In this document: positions 44,771 to 53,483 of the stretch, piece by piece | Position numbering within the stretch: the first letter of the stretch is position 1 | How the letters are laid out: the number at the start of each line of letters is the position of its first letter | Origin: Algoriphagus halophilus | GTDB lineage: Bacteria > Bacteroidota > Bacteroidia > Cytophagales > Cyclobacteriaceae | DNA: 64,000 nucleotides | NCBI RefSeq assembly: GCF_900129785.1 | Contig: NZ_FSRC01000004.1 | Location: 124,001 to 188,000, forward strand | Direction of reading: 5' to 3' | Notes under the pieces: model-generated | Database searches by the model: none | What the model was told of the DNA's origin: nothing | What the model saw: the letters and a program-made list of their open reading frames with translations, nothing else | Position numbers and translations under genes: made by a program

Positions 44771-44780
44771 TAATTCATTC

Positions 44781-45218
44781 ATGTTTTCGCTTACTGAAAA
44801 AGAGGTTGAATCAATATCAACCCAATTGCTGAAAGGCAATGTATGTTTCTATCAAATCGATAAAAAGAAGATTCATCATATGCCCGATGACGAAGATTAT
44901 TTCAACTATGATCTCACCGAAGAGGAAGAGGATATTCTAGACGAAATAGAAGATAATCCTGACAATTTTGCTGAGTTCACTAAAATGGAACCTGCCCAAG
45001 AGCATCAAATGATGCAGGACTTTGTCGATAGAAAAATCAAGGAGAAAAACTTAGCCGAGGATTTGGTCAATGCCTTGAGTAAACCAAAGGCTTCTACGGG
45101 TTTTAAGTTTTTAATTGATGAATCCAAATACAAGAATGAATGGTTGGAGTACAGGCTTTCGAAATACCATGATTGGGTAAAAGAGCAAGTTGATAGCTTC
45201 AATTATTCTGAAGATTAA
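44781..45218 (+). CDS. UPF0158 family protein
   Basis: The 145-residue acidic protein has the pattern LLKGNVCFYQIDKKKIHHMPD, an acidic stretch (YDLTEEEEDILDEIEDN) and FLIDESKYKNEWLEYRLSKYHDWVKEQ in pieces, as in the UPF0158 family. The function is unknown. It has its own promoter and terminator, so it is probably a single transcription unit. Confidence 0.72.
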   Translation: MFSLTEKEVESISTQLLKGNVCFYQIDKKKIHHMPDDEDYFNYDLTEEEEDILDEIEDNPDNFAEFTKMEPAQEHQMMQDFVDRKIKEKNLAEDLVNALSKPKASTGFKFLIDESKYKNEWLEYRLSKYHDWVKEQVDSFNYSED

Positions 45219-45222
45219 TCCC

Positions 45223-45246
45223 AAACCGCCTTCCCGGCGGTTTTTT
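45223..45246 (+). terminator. Terminator of the UPF0158 gene
   Basis: AAACCGCC pairs with GGCGGTTT around a five-base loop, followed by a T run. It ends nine bases before the next gene. Confidence 0.85.
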
Positions 45247-45254
45247 GTTTTAGT

Positions 45255-45755
45255 ATGATCACTGAAGAAAATAAACTTTCGATTCGGAATTTTTTGAAAC
45301 CTGGGGATTTGGGACAGGTAGCTGCCTTGCATGGCAAGATATATGGGGAGGAACACGGTTTCCCCATTGGTTTTGAAATGTATGTAATGGAGAGCTTGAT
45401 AGAGTTCTATAGACAGTTTGACGAAGAAAGAGATCGTGTTTGGGTAGTGGAGTCCAAGGGGAGGATGGTTGGCTTTTTGCTTTTGATGCATCGGAATGAG
45501 AATAGTGCCCAGCTCCGTTATTTTATTATTGAGAAGCCATTTAGAGGAATTGGTTTAGGAAAAGAGTTGATGCAAAAATGGATGGAGTTTTTTGAGGAAA
45601 AGAACTACCAATCCGCTTACTTATATACTACCTCAGGACTGGATCCTGCCATCAGCCTATATGAAAGATATGGCTTTGTGAAAATATCTGAGGAAAAAAC
45701 AGAGAATTTTGGTTTTCCAATGTTGGAGATTTTATATCGGTTAGAAAAGGCTTGA
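45255..45755 (+). CDS. GNAT-family N-acetyltransferase
   Basis: The 166-residue protein has VVESKGRMVGFLLLMHR (core strands) and LRYFIIEKPFRGIGLGKELMQK, with the acetyl-CoA loop RGIGLGKEL. The C-terminal SAYLYTTSGLDPAISLYERYGFVK is the usual motif B. The acceptor is unknown. Confidence 0.85.
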   Translation: MITEENKLSIRNFLKPGDLGQVAALHGKIYGEEHGFPIGFEMYVMESLIEFYRQFDEERDRVWVVESKGRMVGFLLLMHRNENSAQLRYFIIEKPFRGIGLGKELMQKWMEFFEEKNYQSAYLYTTSGLDPAISLYERYGFVKISEEKTENFGFPMLEILYRLEKA

Positions 45756-45809
45756 TAGTTAAGAGTTTGCTAAAGAAAAATGTATTTTTAGTAAACAATC
45801 ATATCAATC

Positions 45810-46406
45810 ATGACTTCACAACCTTTCAAAACCATCAAAAAAGCGCTGGATTACTGGTACTTGTTGACCTTAATTGGAGCAGTATTTATTCTTTTAGGAA
45901 TTTATGTGTTTAGTACTCCTCTCGCTTCCTATTTAGTGTTGGCGACACTTTTCAGCCTATCATTTTTAGTTTCTGGTTTGAGTGAGTTGACTTTTGCTTT
46001 TGGGAATAGAAAACACTTGGATAATTGGGGCTGGTTTTTGGCATCAGGCCTGATCAGTACGGTAATTGGATTTTTATTACTGACTAATCCTGCACTTTCC
46101 ATGGTGACTTTACCTTTGTATGTAGGGTTTGGAGTGATGTTTAAGTCTATAGCAGGTATCAGTTTTGCTTTGAGTTTAAAAGACCATGGCGACGAATACC
46201 AATCCTTACTTTGGTTAAGTATTGGAGGGATGATTTTGTCCATCATCCTAATTTGGAACCCTGCAATCATTGGGATGACCCTAGTTACTGTCACAGCGAT
46301 GGTGTTTATTCTTCTAGGAATTGTTGCAGTTTTATTCTCTTTGAAGCTTAAGAAATTACATGACCTTCCGAAAAAGCTAAAGAAGAAATTCGAAGAAAAT
46401 TCTTGA
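45810..46406 (+). CDS. HdeD-like DUF308 membrane protein
   Basis: The 198-residue protein has six hydrophobic helices arranged as repeated pairs (GAVFILLGIYVFSTP, GLISTVIGFLLLTNPALSM, SIGGMILSIILIWNPAIIG), the DUF308/HdeD pattern, and a basic C-terminal tail. HdeD is linked to acid resistance in enterobacteria. Here the function is not proven. Confidence 0.78.
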   Translation: MTSQPFKTIKKALDYWYLLTLIGAVFILLGIYVFSTPLASYLVLATLFSLSFLVSGLSELTFAFGNRKHLDNWGWFLASGLISTVIGFLLLTNPALSMVTLPLYVGFGVMFKSIAGISFALSLKDHGDEYQSLLWLSIGGMILSIILIWNPAIIGMTLVTVTAMVFILLGIVAVLFSLKLKKLHDLPKKLKKKFEENS

Positions 46407-46501
46407 GGGAAATGACTTTCTTGGATAGTTGACAAAAGTGGTTTGACCTTTTCTAAGGATTAAGACGTTAGAAATGGGGATGGATTTTAATTCCTTCAAG
46501 C

Positions 46502-46509
46502 TATCTTTG
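46502..46509 (+). promoter_or_regulatory. -7 box directly before the M1 peptidase gene
   Basis: TATCTTTG matches TAnnTTTG and its last base is five bases before the A of the ATG at 46514. No -33 element at proper spacing is seen. The start codon is fixed by the signal peptide, so a leaderless transcript is possible. Confidence 0.45.
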
Positions 46510-46513
46510 CTTT

Positions 46514-48091
46514 ATGCGAAAATCCATATTCTCTCTATTGATTGTCTTCTTTTCTATCTCTTCTTCCTATTCTCAAAATTGGGATTGGGGTGGTCCTATG
46601 GATCCTCTGCAAGAGAAATTCAAAGTGTTACATTATCAATTGGAACTTGAAATTCTTTTGGATTCAAAATCCATAAAAGGGAAAAATAGGATCACATTTG
46701 ATGCCCCTGAAAAACTCGATACCCTTCGACTAAATTTAATTGATGAATATGTGGTGTCCCGTGTTTTGATGAATGGGGAGGAAGTGAGTTTTACTCATCA
46801 AAACGATATTTTGGATATCATTCCCATCGATTGTAGGTGCAATTCGGTCGAAGTATTTTACGAAGGGGTTACACCTATTGCTATCAACCCACCTTGGACA
46901 GGAGGATTCACTTGGGAGTTAGATTTAATGGATCAGCATTGGATGGGACTTTCTTCCCAAGGTGAAGGGGCTAAGATTTTCATGCCTGCCCTTGACCACC
47001 CCTCAAGTGAGCCAGAAAACGGAGTAGATTTATTTTTCACGGTTCAAAAACCCTATTTCGTGGCTTCCAATGGGAGATTAATCGAACAAAAGGAAGTAGG
47101 AGATCGCATCACATATCATTGGGCTACGGAGTACCCGATTAATAATTATGGAATAAACTTTACAGTGGGAGTTTTTCATGAAGCTAAAATGGATTTTGAA
47201 TCCATTTCAGGCCAGAAAATCCCAATGCACGTATTCGTTTTGCAGGAAGATGAAGCAAAAGCTCAATCTTTATTAGAAGTCTTAAAAGTGAGCGTCGAAA
47301 CACAAGAGAAATATTTTGGAGCATTTCCTTTCCCAAACGATAAAATAGCGGTAGTTGAAACTCCTTATTTAGGGATGGAGCACCAAACCATCAATGCCTA
47401 TGGGAATAATTTCCAGTTTGTTCCTATGGGGGATGTTTCCTATGATTGGTTATTGCATCATGAACTAGGGCATGAGTGGTTTGGAAATAAAATGTCGGTT
47501 GGGGATTGGGCAGATATGTGGATCCATGAAGGTTTTACAGCCTATGGAGATTGGTTGTTTTACGAAGCACATGGTGGTTTTGATGCCTATTTGGATCACG
47601 CTGGTTCTGTTTTAAAGACTATTCCACATGCCAAACCAGTGGTATCTCCACCTAACAGTACGGAAGAGGAGGCTTATCATGGTGAGATTTATAGTAAAGG
47701 GGCTGCGGTGGTTCACGGTTTGCGTGGGGTAGTTGGAGACGAAGTGTTTTTCCCTCTATTGAAGGCATTTATTTCAGATGATCGTTTTACCTATCTTAAT
47801 CAAGTGAATACCAATGATTTTATTGAGTTTGTCAATGCCTATACGGGGCAGGATTTAAGTCTATTCCTTAATTTTTATTTGAAAACGACAAACTTGCCTG
47901 TACTAAAAGTTGGAAAGAAGGGGAAGGATGGGTATCAAGTGAGCTTGAAAGGGATCGATTTTACCATTCCTGTTGAAATTGAAACTTCCAATGGATTGAT
48001 TAAAGAAAAGATAGGTTCCAAACCTGTTTTTATTGAAAGTACAACTGAGATTAAAGTTGATCCTAAAGGATGGTTGATGTTATCCAAATAA
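46514..48091 (+). CDS. Secreted M1-family metallopeptidase (short form)
   Basis: The 525-residue protein has a signal peptide (1-20, SYSQN), the N-terminal beta domain and the zinc site His316-Glu317-x-x-His320 with Glu339 in WIHEGFTAYGDW, the exact HExxH-x18-E spacing. The exopeptidase block is GMEHQT rather than GMENQT. The C-terminal helical domain of full aminopeptidases is missing, as in other short M1 members. It should cut peptides in the periplasm or outside. Confidence 0.88.
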   Translation: MRKSIFSLLIVFFSISSSYSQNWDWGGPMDPLQEKFKVLHYQLELEILLDSKSIKGKNRITFDAPEKLDTLRLNLIDEYVVSRVLMNGEEVSFTHQNDILDIIPIDCRCNSVEVFYEGVTPIAINPPWTGGFTWELDLMDQHWMGLSSQGEGAKIFMPALDHPSSEPENGVDLFFTVQKPYFVASNGRLIEQKEVGDRITYHWATEYPINNYGINFTVGVFHEAKMDFESISGQKIPMHVFVLQEDEAKAQSLLEVLKVSVETQEKYFGAFPFPNDKIAVVETPYLGMEHQTINAYGNNFQFVPMGDVSYDWLLHHELGHEWFGNKMSVGDWADMWIHEGFTAYGDWLFYEAHGGFDAYLDHAGSVLKTIPHAKPVVSPPNSTEEEAYHGEIYSKGAAVVHGLRGVVGDEVFFPLLKAFISDDRFTYLNQVNTNDFIEFVNAYTGQDLSLFLNFYLKTTNLPVLKVGKKGKDGYQVSLKGIDFTIPVEIETSNGLIKEKIGSKPVFIESTTEIKVDPKGWLMLSK

Positions 48092-48095
48092 CCCT

Positions 48096-49316
48096 CTAGA
48101 TGATAAAGAATTGGACTACTAATCCCCCCAAAAGCCAGATATAACTGAGAATGGCAATGTATTTAAGAATGGTTTCCATGTTTTTGCTTTTGGGAGCCAT
48201 TTCTTTCATGTAATGCATGTCCTTATATTTTTGATAACCTAACCAAATCAAATAAACTGAACCAATCAGAAAAGCGATGTTTAGAAAGAAGGTATAGTTT
48301 AATTGAAAATAGGATTCATCTTGAATACTAACCTGAGAGGGGTCAGGTAATATTCCTAGAAAGTCAAAGGAGTAATGAAGGAATATTGATGTGAAAATCA
48401 ATGAAGAAAGCAACAGGAATAAAATGTATAGGGCCATTTTCCAACCATAATATTTTGCATTGATTCTGAGTACAGGGAATACTACCAAGTCACTGAATAT
48501 AAAGGCCATCACTCCCGCAAAACTTACCCCTTTCCCAAATAGCAAAGCTGCCAAAGGAATATTACCCATAGAGCCTATAAAGGTCAAAAAAGCTGCTATT
48601 GGTCCAATGATGACGTGTTCCAGGATTTCTAAAAACGAATAATCAGTCTTCCCTAGATTACTGTTGATAAAAAGTGTTTGAAAAAAGGAATCTGGGATCA
48701 ATGCGGCTACTATTCCGGCAATAGTGAAGCCAATGGTCACATCTTTCCAAACCATCTTCCATTCCATCCCATATTGACGCCCTACTTTTGCCCAGCTTTT
48801 TTCGGAATGCACATCATCTTCACCAGTAACTCCCATTTCTTGCATCCCCATTTCTCCTTCAGACAGGTTTTTTTTGGCTGCTTTGATCAGTTTTAAAGGT
48901 TTGGTAATCCGGATGATAATCCAGCTAATCAATATCAGTAATATTCCTCCCAGGTATTCGCCAACAACGAACTGCCAGCCTAAAAAAATGGAAATAATAA
49001 TTCCCAATTCGATGACCAAATTGGTGGACGCTAGTAGAAAAGCGATGGAGGAAATAAAGCTAGCTCCTTTTTTGAAAAGTGATTTGATAGTGGCCAATGC
49101 GGAGAAACTGCAGGAACTGCTAATAAATCCAAATAAGGTTCCCAAAAGCACCCCTTTTCCTTCTTTGCCTCCCATGGTCTGCTCCATTTTTTCTTCCGTA
49201 ACGAAGATTTGAATCAAGCTACTAATAAGATAACCCAATCCAAAGGCCCAAAAGGCCATCCAAAAAAACCCAAAACTTGTATTGGCAGCTTCTGCCCATT
49301 TTTCGAGAAATCCCAT
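48096..49316 (-). CDS. DUF318/COG0701 permease
   Basis: The 406-residue protein has about ten hydrophobic helices. LFGFISSSCSFSALATIKSLFKKGASFISSIAFLLAS contains the conserved SSCS Cys-Ser block (in pieces), typical of the permease family that includes the organoarsenic exporter ArsP. A second half has IGSMGNIPLAALLFGKGVSFAGVMAF. The substrate is unknown. The start is the ATG at 49316. It is tail-to-tail with the M1 gene, four bases apart. Confidence 0.78.
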   Translation of the reverse strand: MGFLEKWAEAANTSFGFFWMAFWAFGLGYLISSLIQIFVTEEKMEQTMGGKEGKGVLLGTLFGFISSSCSFSALATIKSLFKKGASFISSIAFLLASTNLVIELGIIISIFLGWQFVVGEYLGGILLILISWIIIRITKPLKLIKAAKKNLSEGEMGMQEMGVTGEDDVHSEKSWAKVGRQYGMEWKMVWKDVTIGFTIAGIVAALIPDSFFQTLFINSNLGKTDYSFLEILEHVIIGPIAAFLTFIGSMGNIPLAALLFGKGVSFAGVMAFIFSDLVVFPVLRINAKYYGWKMALYILFLLLSSLIFTSIFLHYSFDFLGILPDPSQVSIQDESYFQLNYTFFLNIAFLIGSVYLIWLGYQKYKDMHYMKEMAPKSKNMETILKYIAILSYIWLLGGLVVQFFII

Positions 49317-49467
49317 CACAACAATTTTACTTCCTTGGTTACTGAGTTTTCAAAGTTCATGCAAAGCTGGTGTTCATGCTTGACTCCTTGTATTGGGCGA
49401 TATGAGGTAGGTTGGAAGAGAATATTTTCCCTAGCTGTTCCCAGATTGGGGTGTATTTTGCACGTGG

Positions 49468-49914
49468 CTATGCCCGCTCTTCAAAAGGTACGATGGTGCC
49501 TCTCTCCACATAATTTTTCAATCCCTGGAGAAGAATGGCCCAACAAAAGGAAGATCTCTTAAAATGATCATTGCATGAAGGCCATCCGATATGCCAAAAA
49601 TTCACTTTTGTTTTTCCAGAATCCCGGCTGAGATCAAATCCAAATGTAGTAGGATTCCAATCCTCATCTGAGTCCGTCATTTTTATATGAAATGATTGAT
49701 TTTCTTGGTACTGGATCACTTTTCCATACCAATCATATTCAGGGGTAAAAAAGAAATTGTATGTTCCATTCAATTCAGAGTCTCCTTTACATGCTTTTGG
49801 CCACCAGTTGATAAGCTCTGAAGGATTGGATACCGCTTGGAAAACCTTTTCGATAGGACTGTCAATCCATAGGTCATGATAAATAGCGTAGGACTGTGCA
49901 TCTGACGTGTTCAT
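49468..49914 (-). CDS. SRPBCC/AHSA1-like domain protein
   Basis: The 148-residue protein starts IYHDLWIDSPIEKVFQAVSNPSELINWWP, the typical AHSA1 (activator of Hsp90 homologue, START-like) entry, in pieces. It ends with the helix DHFKRSSFCWAILLQGLKNYV. It probably binds a hydrophobic ligand. The start shares one base with the stop of the upstream nitrilase gene (TAATG), indicating co-translation. Confidence 0.78.
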   Translation of the reverse strand: MNTSDAQSYAIYHDLWIDSPIEKVFQAVSNPSELINWWPKACKGDSELNGTYNFFFTPEYDWYGKVIQYQENQSFHIKMTDSDEDWNPTTFGFDLSRDSGKTKVNFWHIGWPSCNDHFKRSSFCWAILLQGLKNYVERGTIVPFEERA

Positions 49915-50837
49915 TAGGATTCTTTGATAATGGTAGGTTGTCCTTTGACTATGAATTCAAAGATGTCAGGTCGGTCATAATGCCCAATTGGGTCAAAATC
50001 CAGCTTACTTTTAAGGATGTCTTCCAGATCAATTTCTGCACAAACTTTACCTACCTCTCCAAAAAGGGGGCCTGCCAAAATCTCTCCCATAGGGGAAACG
50101 ATGAGGGACCCCCCGGCACAGATTATTTCAGGATCATCCTTAAGTTCTTTTTGAAGTGTTTTGGGATACATAGATTTGGTGAAATACTGGTTGCATCCTA
50201 ATACAAAGCATCTTCCTTCCAATGCAATGTGCTTCATGGTGGAGGTCCAATTTTCCCGTGCGTCCGCAGTAGGGGCAATATAAATTTCTACCCCTTGGTT
50301 ATACATGGACATTCGTGCCATGGGCATGTAATTTTCCCAGCAAATCAATCCTCCCAATTTACCGATTTTGGTCTCAAAGGTGACCAAGGACTTACCATCT
50401 GCCTCAGCCCAAACCAAGCGCTCAGTTCCTGTGGGTTTAATTTTTCTATGTATGCCAAGAAATCCTGCAGAAGGGGAAATATAGATCATCGAACAATACA
50501 GACTCCCATGGAATTTTGACTTTTCAGTGACTCCTAAGATCAGATAGATGCCTAGCTTTTTACTGAGTTTCACGAGTCTTTGCAAATCTCCACTATCCAG
50601 GTCAAAACTTTGTTTATGGTATTCAGCATATAATTCTCTGCCTTCTTCTGAACGGCTTCCAATCCTTGCTCCGAAGCTAAATCCTCTGGGATATCCAGGA
50701 ATAAAGGACTCTGGAAATACAATCAATTGATAACCTTCTTTGGCATTTTGTGTACATAGGCTTTCTACCTTTTGTAAAGTCTTTTCTTTATCAAAAAATA
50801 TGGGGTGATCCTGAATTAAACAGACTTTCAGCTTCAT
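49914..50837 (-). CDS. Nitrilase-family carbon-nitrogen hydrolase
   Basis: From the ATG at 50837 the 307-residue enzyme has the Glu-Lys-Cys triad: Glu43 in FPESFIPGYPRG, Lys132 in HRKIKPTGTERLVW, and Cys166 in GGLICWENYMP. The blocks resemble aliphatic nitrilases (branch 1), which turn nitriles into acids, more than amidases, but the substrate is unknown. An upstream ATG at 50855 adds six residues. The SRPBCC gene follows with a one-base overlap. Confidence 0.86.
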   Translation of the reverse strand: MKLKVCLIQDHPIFFDKEKTLQKVESLCTQNAKEGYQLIVFPESFIPGYPRGFSFGARIGSRSEEGRELYAEYHKQSFDLDSGDLQRLVKLSKKLGIYLILGVTEKSKFHGSLYCSMIYISPSAGFLGIHRKIKPTGTERLVWAEADGKSLVTFETKIGKLGGLICWENYMPMARMSMYNQGVEIYIAPTADARENWTSTMKHIALEGRCFVLGCNQYFTKSMYPKTLQKELKDDPEIICAGGSLIVSPMGEILAGPLFGEVGKVCAEIDLEDILKSKLDFDPIGHYDRPDIFEFIVKGQPTIIKES

Positions 50838-50896
50838 AAAATAGGCGTTTGCCAATCAATTTACGAACTCAATAGGAAACCCAAGGGAAGTTCTTG

Positions 50897-50904
50897 TAAT
50901 TTTG
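50897..50904 (+). promoter_or_regulatory. -7 box upstream of rlmN
   Basis: TAATTTTG matches TAnnTTTG, 61 bases before the ATG. No -33 element is seen at proper spacing. Confidence 0.35.
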
Positions 50905-50965
50905 CGAACTCAAAGTAGGAAAAAAGCATTCATTCTTTTCCCATACTTAATACCTAAATTGCAGC

Positions 50966-52024
50966 ATGGAAGAGATTCAGAAACAAGACATTCGCAAATT
51001 AAGCCTCGCTGAACTGGAAGCGTTCTTTTTGTCCCATGGGGAAAAGAAATTCCGAGCCAAGCAGGTTTATGAATGGCTATGGAATAAATCCTTAAAGAAT
51101 TTTGATGACATGAGTAATATTTCTCTAAGTACGAGAGAAATGCTTAAATCTCACTTCACTATCAACCATATTCGAGTGGATCTCATGCAGCATTCAGAGG
51201 ATGGGACCATCAAGAATGCGGTCAAATTATATGATGACAAGATTGTCGAATCTGTTTTAATTCCTACTTCAAAAAGAATTACGGCTTGCGTGTCTTCTCA
51301 AGTGGGTTGTAGTTTGGATTGTAATTTTTGTGCCACTGCCCGCTTAAAGCGGATGCGAAATCTCAATCCAGATGAAATCTATGATCAAGTAGTAGCGATA
51401 AAAGAGGAGGCGGAAACCTATTTTCAGCGTCCTTTGACCAATATTGTTTTTATGGGAATGGGTGAGCCATTGCTAAATTATGCCAATGTGCTTGCCGCTA
51501 TTGATAAAATCACCTCACCCGAAGGATTGGGTATGGCTGCAAGAAGAATTACCTTATCCACTGTTGGGGTCACTAAGATGATTCGTAAAATGGCGGATGA
51601 TGGTGTGAAATTTAATCTGGCGGTTTCCCTCCACTCAGCTATCAACGAAACTCGTTCCAGACTTATGCCGATCAATGATTCTAATCCAATCGAGGAGTTG
51701 GGCGAGGCCTTGAAATACTGGTATCAAAAGACTGGGAGGAAAGTCACCTATGAATACGTGATTTGGGATGGGGTGAATGATGATGAGCGTCATGCGAAGG
51801 CATTGGCTAAATTTTGCAAGATCATTCCATCTAAAGTAAACATCATCCAGTATAATCCGATTGACGAAGGAGAATTCAGACAGGCAAAACAAGAGGCAGT
51901 AGATATGTATGTGAAGATATTGGAAAGCCAGGGAATTATTGCCAAGGTTCGTAAATCCAGAGGACAAGACATTGATGCTGCCTGTGGCCAGTTGGCCAAT
52001 AAAAATGAAGTAGCTGAGATTTAA
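50966..52024 (+). CDS. rlmN: 23S rRNA (A2503-C2)/tRNA (A37-C2) methyltransferase RlmN
   Basis: The 352-residue radical-SAM enzyme has Cys115, Cys119 and Cys122 in CSLDCNFC for the 4Fe-4S cluster. The second catalytic Cys is at 340 in DAACGQL. GMGEPLLNY and STVGVTKMIRKM match the family. The N-terminal helix-hairpin part (FRAKQVYEWLWNKS) is typical. Methylation occurs on A2503 of 23S rRNA near the peptidyl-transferase centre. Confidence 0.96.
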   Translation: MEEIQKQDIRKLSLAELEAFFLSHGEKKFRAKQVYEWLWNKSLKNFDDMSNISLSTREMLKSHFTINHIRVDLMQHSEDGTIKNAVKLYDDKIVESVLIPTSKRITACVSSQVGCSLDCNFCATARLKRMRNLNPDEIYDQVVAIKEEAETYFQRPLTNIVFMGMGEPLLNYANVLAAIDKITSPEGLGMAARRITLSTVGVTKMIRKMADDGVKFNLAVSLHSAINETRSRLMPINDSNPIEELGEALKYWYQKTGRKVTYEYVIWDGVNDDERHAKALAKFCKIIPSKVNIIQYNPIDEGEFRQAKQEAVDMYVKILESQGIIAKVRKSRGQDIDAACGQLANKNEVAEI

Positions 52025-52075
52025 TGGTATTGAATTTGTTTTTAGAGCTATCCCTCCAGTTTTAAATTGAAACCT

Positions 52076-52546
52076 ATGAAAAAAATTATACTTCTCTTTT
52101 TTGCATGCTTTGTAATCAGTTCAATAGCTTCTGCTCAAACACAGGGTGATAGTAGAATACATGCACTTGGATCCTATGGTTTGCGATACAAATACTTTGG
52201 AGTAGGGGCAGGATGGGAGTTTTTTTTCGTGGATAATTTTTCTTTTATGCCTAGCTATACAAGGGTTTTTCCGAATGTAGGCAAAGCGAGTAATTTCAGT
52301 GCGGATCTCAGATATTATATTTCTGTTGGAGCATCCCAGCTATATTTTATGGCTGGATATAGTCAAAATTGGGAAAATACGAATCCTGATGGGGCTGGAA
52401 CAAAAAGAAATGTAAAAGGAGCAAATATGGGGGTTGGAGCCTATATACCTTTGGTAGATTGGGTAGGTTTAAGTACCGAATTTAAATTCCAAAGTCAATA
52501 CCCACGAGAAGCAGGTTTCCGATTTGGGCTTGCCTTTCCTTTATAA
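52076..52546 (+). CDS. Small outer-membrane beta-barrel protein
   Basis: From the ATG at 52076 the 156-residue protein has a signal peptide (1-18, ASAQT). It then has amphipathic strands (YGLRYKYFGVGAGWEFFF, FSADLRYYISVG, AYIPLVDWVGLSTEFKF) and a final RFGLAFPL, typical of an eight-stranded barrel. The function is unknown. It is tail-to-tail with the rhomboid gene, one base apart. Confidence 0.7.
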   Translation: MKKIILLFFACFVISSIASAQTQGDSRIHALGSYGLRYKYFGVGAGWEFFFVDNFSFMPSYTRVFPNVGKASNFSADLRYYISVGASQLYFMAGYSQNWENTNPDGAGTKRNVKGANMGVGAYIPLVDWVGLSTEFKFQSQYPREAGFRFGLAFPL

Positions 52547-52547
52547 A

Positions 52548-53483
52548 CTATTTCTTACTGAATTCGAATAATTTTCTTTTCTCTTCCTTGGAAAGAGCTT
52601 CATATCCTTTCTCTGCGATTTTATCCAAAATGATATCAATTTCTTCCTGAGAGGATTCGCTACTGGATTTTACTGCTGGTTTAGAACTAGGTGCTGATTT
52701 TGAAAAAGGCTTAAACGAGCTGGATTTTTTGGGTCTTCGGTAGGTAACGTTGATCTTCTGTCTTTTGGAAAATAAGTTTTCGAAGAATATCCCTACTTTC
52801 TGAATTGGGATTCCCCAATCCGTTCCTTTTCTTAACTGAATGATGTATAGATATCCCATTAAGGCACCACCCAGGTGAGCCAACTCTCCACCAGCATTTG
52901 CGCCAGCAGAATTTGCAAATGAGAGGATCACATAAAATATCGCGATGTATTTTATTTTGACAGGCCCGAGTAAGATTAAGAAAAAGGTGGTGTTTGGACT
53001 TAGAGTGGCCGCTCCAACCACGATTGCAAATACTCCTGCACTTGCTCCAAGCATCAAAGAAGAGTTGAGTGAATTTTGGAAATAAGGGGCAAGATTGTAA
53101 ATCAACACATAAAATAGCGCACCGGTCAATCCCCCTAAAATGTATAGGTTGGCAAGCTTCCGACTTCCCAGATATTGGTGGATCAATTGCCCAAACCAAT
53201 ACAAGAACAGCATGTTGAAAAGAATATGGAATATTCCTTCATGCATAAACATATAGGAAAGAATGGACCAAGGCTGAGTAGCCAAAGTAGTCAAGGAGGC
53301 GGGCATCATAAACTTCGCTACCCCTGCACTATAGAGGTCCCCAAACCCAGTAATTGTAAGAAGTACTCTGGATACCAATAGCACCAGAAATACCAAAATA
53401 TTGATCGCAATCAGCTTAAAAAGGCTGTTGTTGTCATGCCGGAAGGCGTTTCGAAGATTTTCCCAAAAATTTCCGTACATCAT
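52548..53483 (-). CDS. Rhomboid-family intramembrane serine protease (second copy)
   Basis: The 311-residue protein has six membrane helices and a cytosolic tail rich in Ser, Lys and Pro (about 235-311). The catalytic Ser is in LGASAGVFAIV (in place of the usual GASGAxFG), and the His in HLGGALMGYLY. The start ATG directly follows the stop of the first rhomboid gene with no spacing. The active site seems complete. Confidence 0.8.
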   Translation of the reverse strand: MMYGNFWENLRNAFRHDNNSLFKLIAINILVFLVLLVSRVLLTITGFGDLYSAGVAKFMMPASLTTLATQPWSILSYMFMHEGIFHILFNMLFLYWFGQLIHQYLGSRKLANLYILGGLTGALFYVLIYNLAPYFQNSLNSSLMLGASAGVFAIVVGAATLSPNTTFFLILLGPVKIKYIAIFYVILSFANSAGANAGGELAHLGGALMGYLYIIQLRKGTDWGIPIQKVGIFFENLFSKRQKINVTYRRPKKSSSFKPFSKSAPSSKPAVKSSSESSQEEIDIILDKIAEKGYEALSKEEKRKLFEFSKK

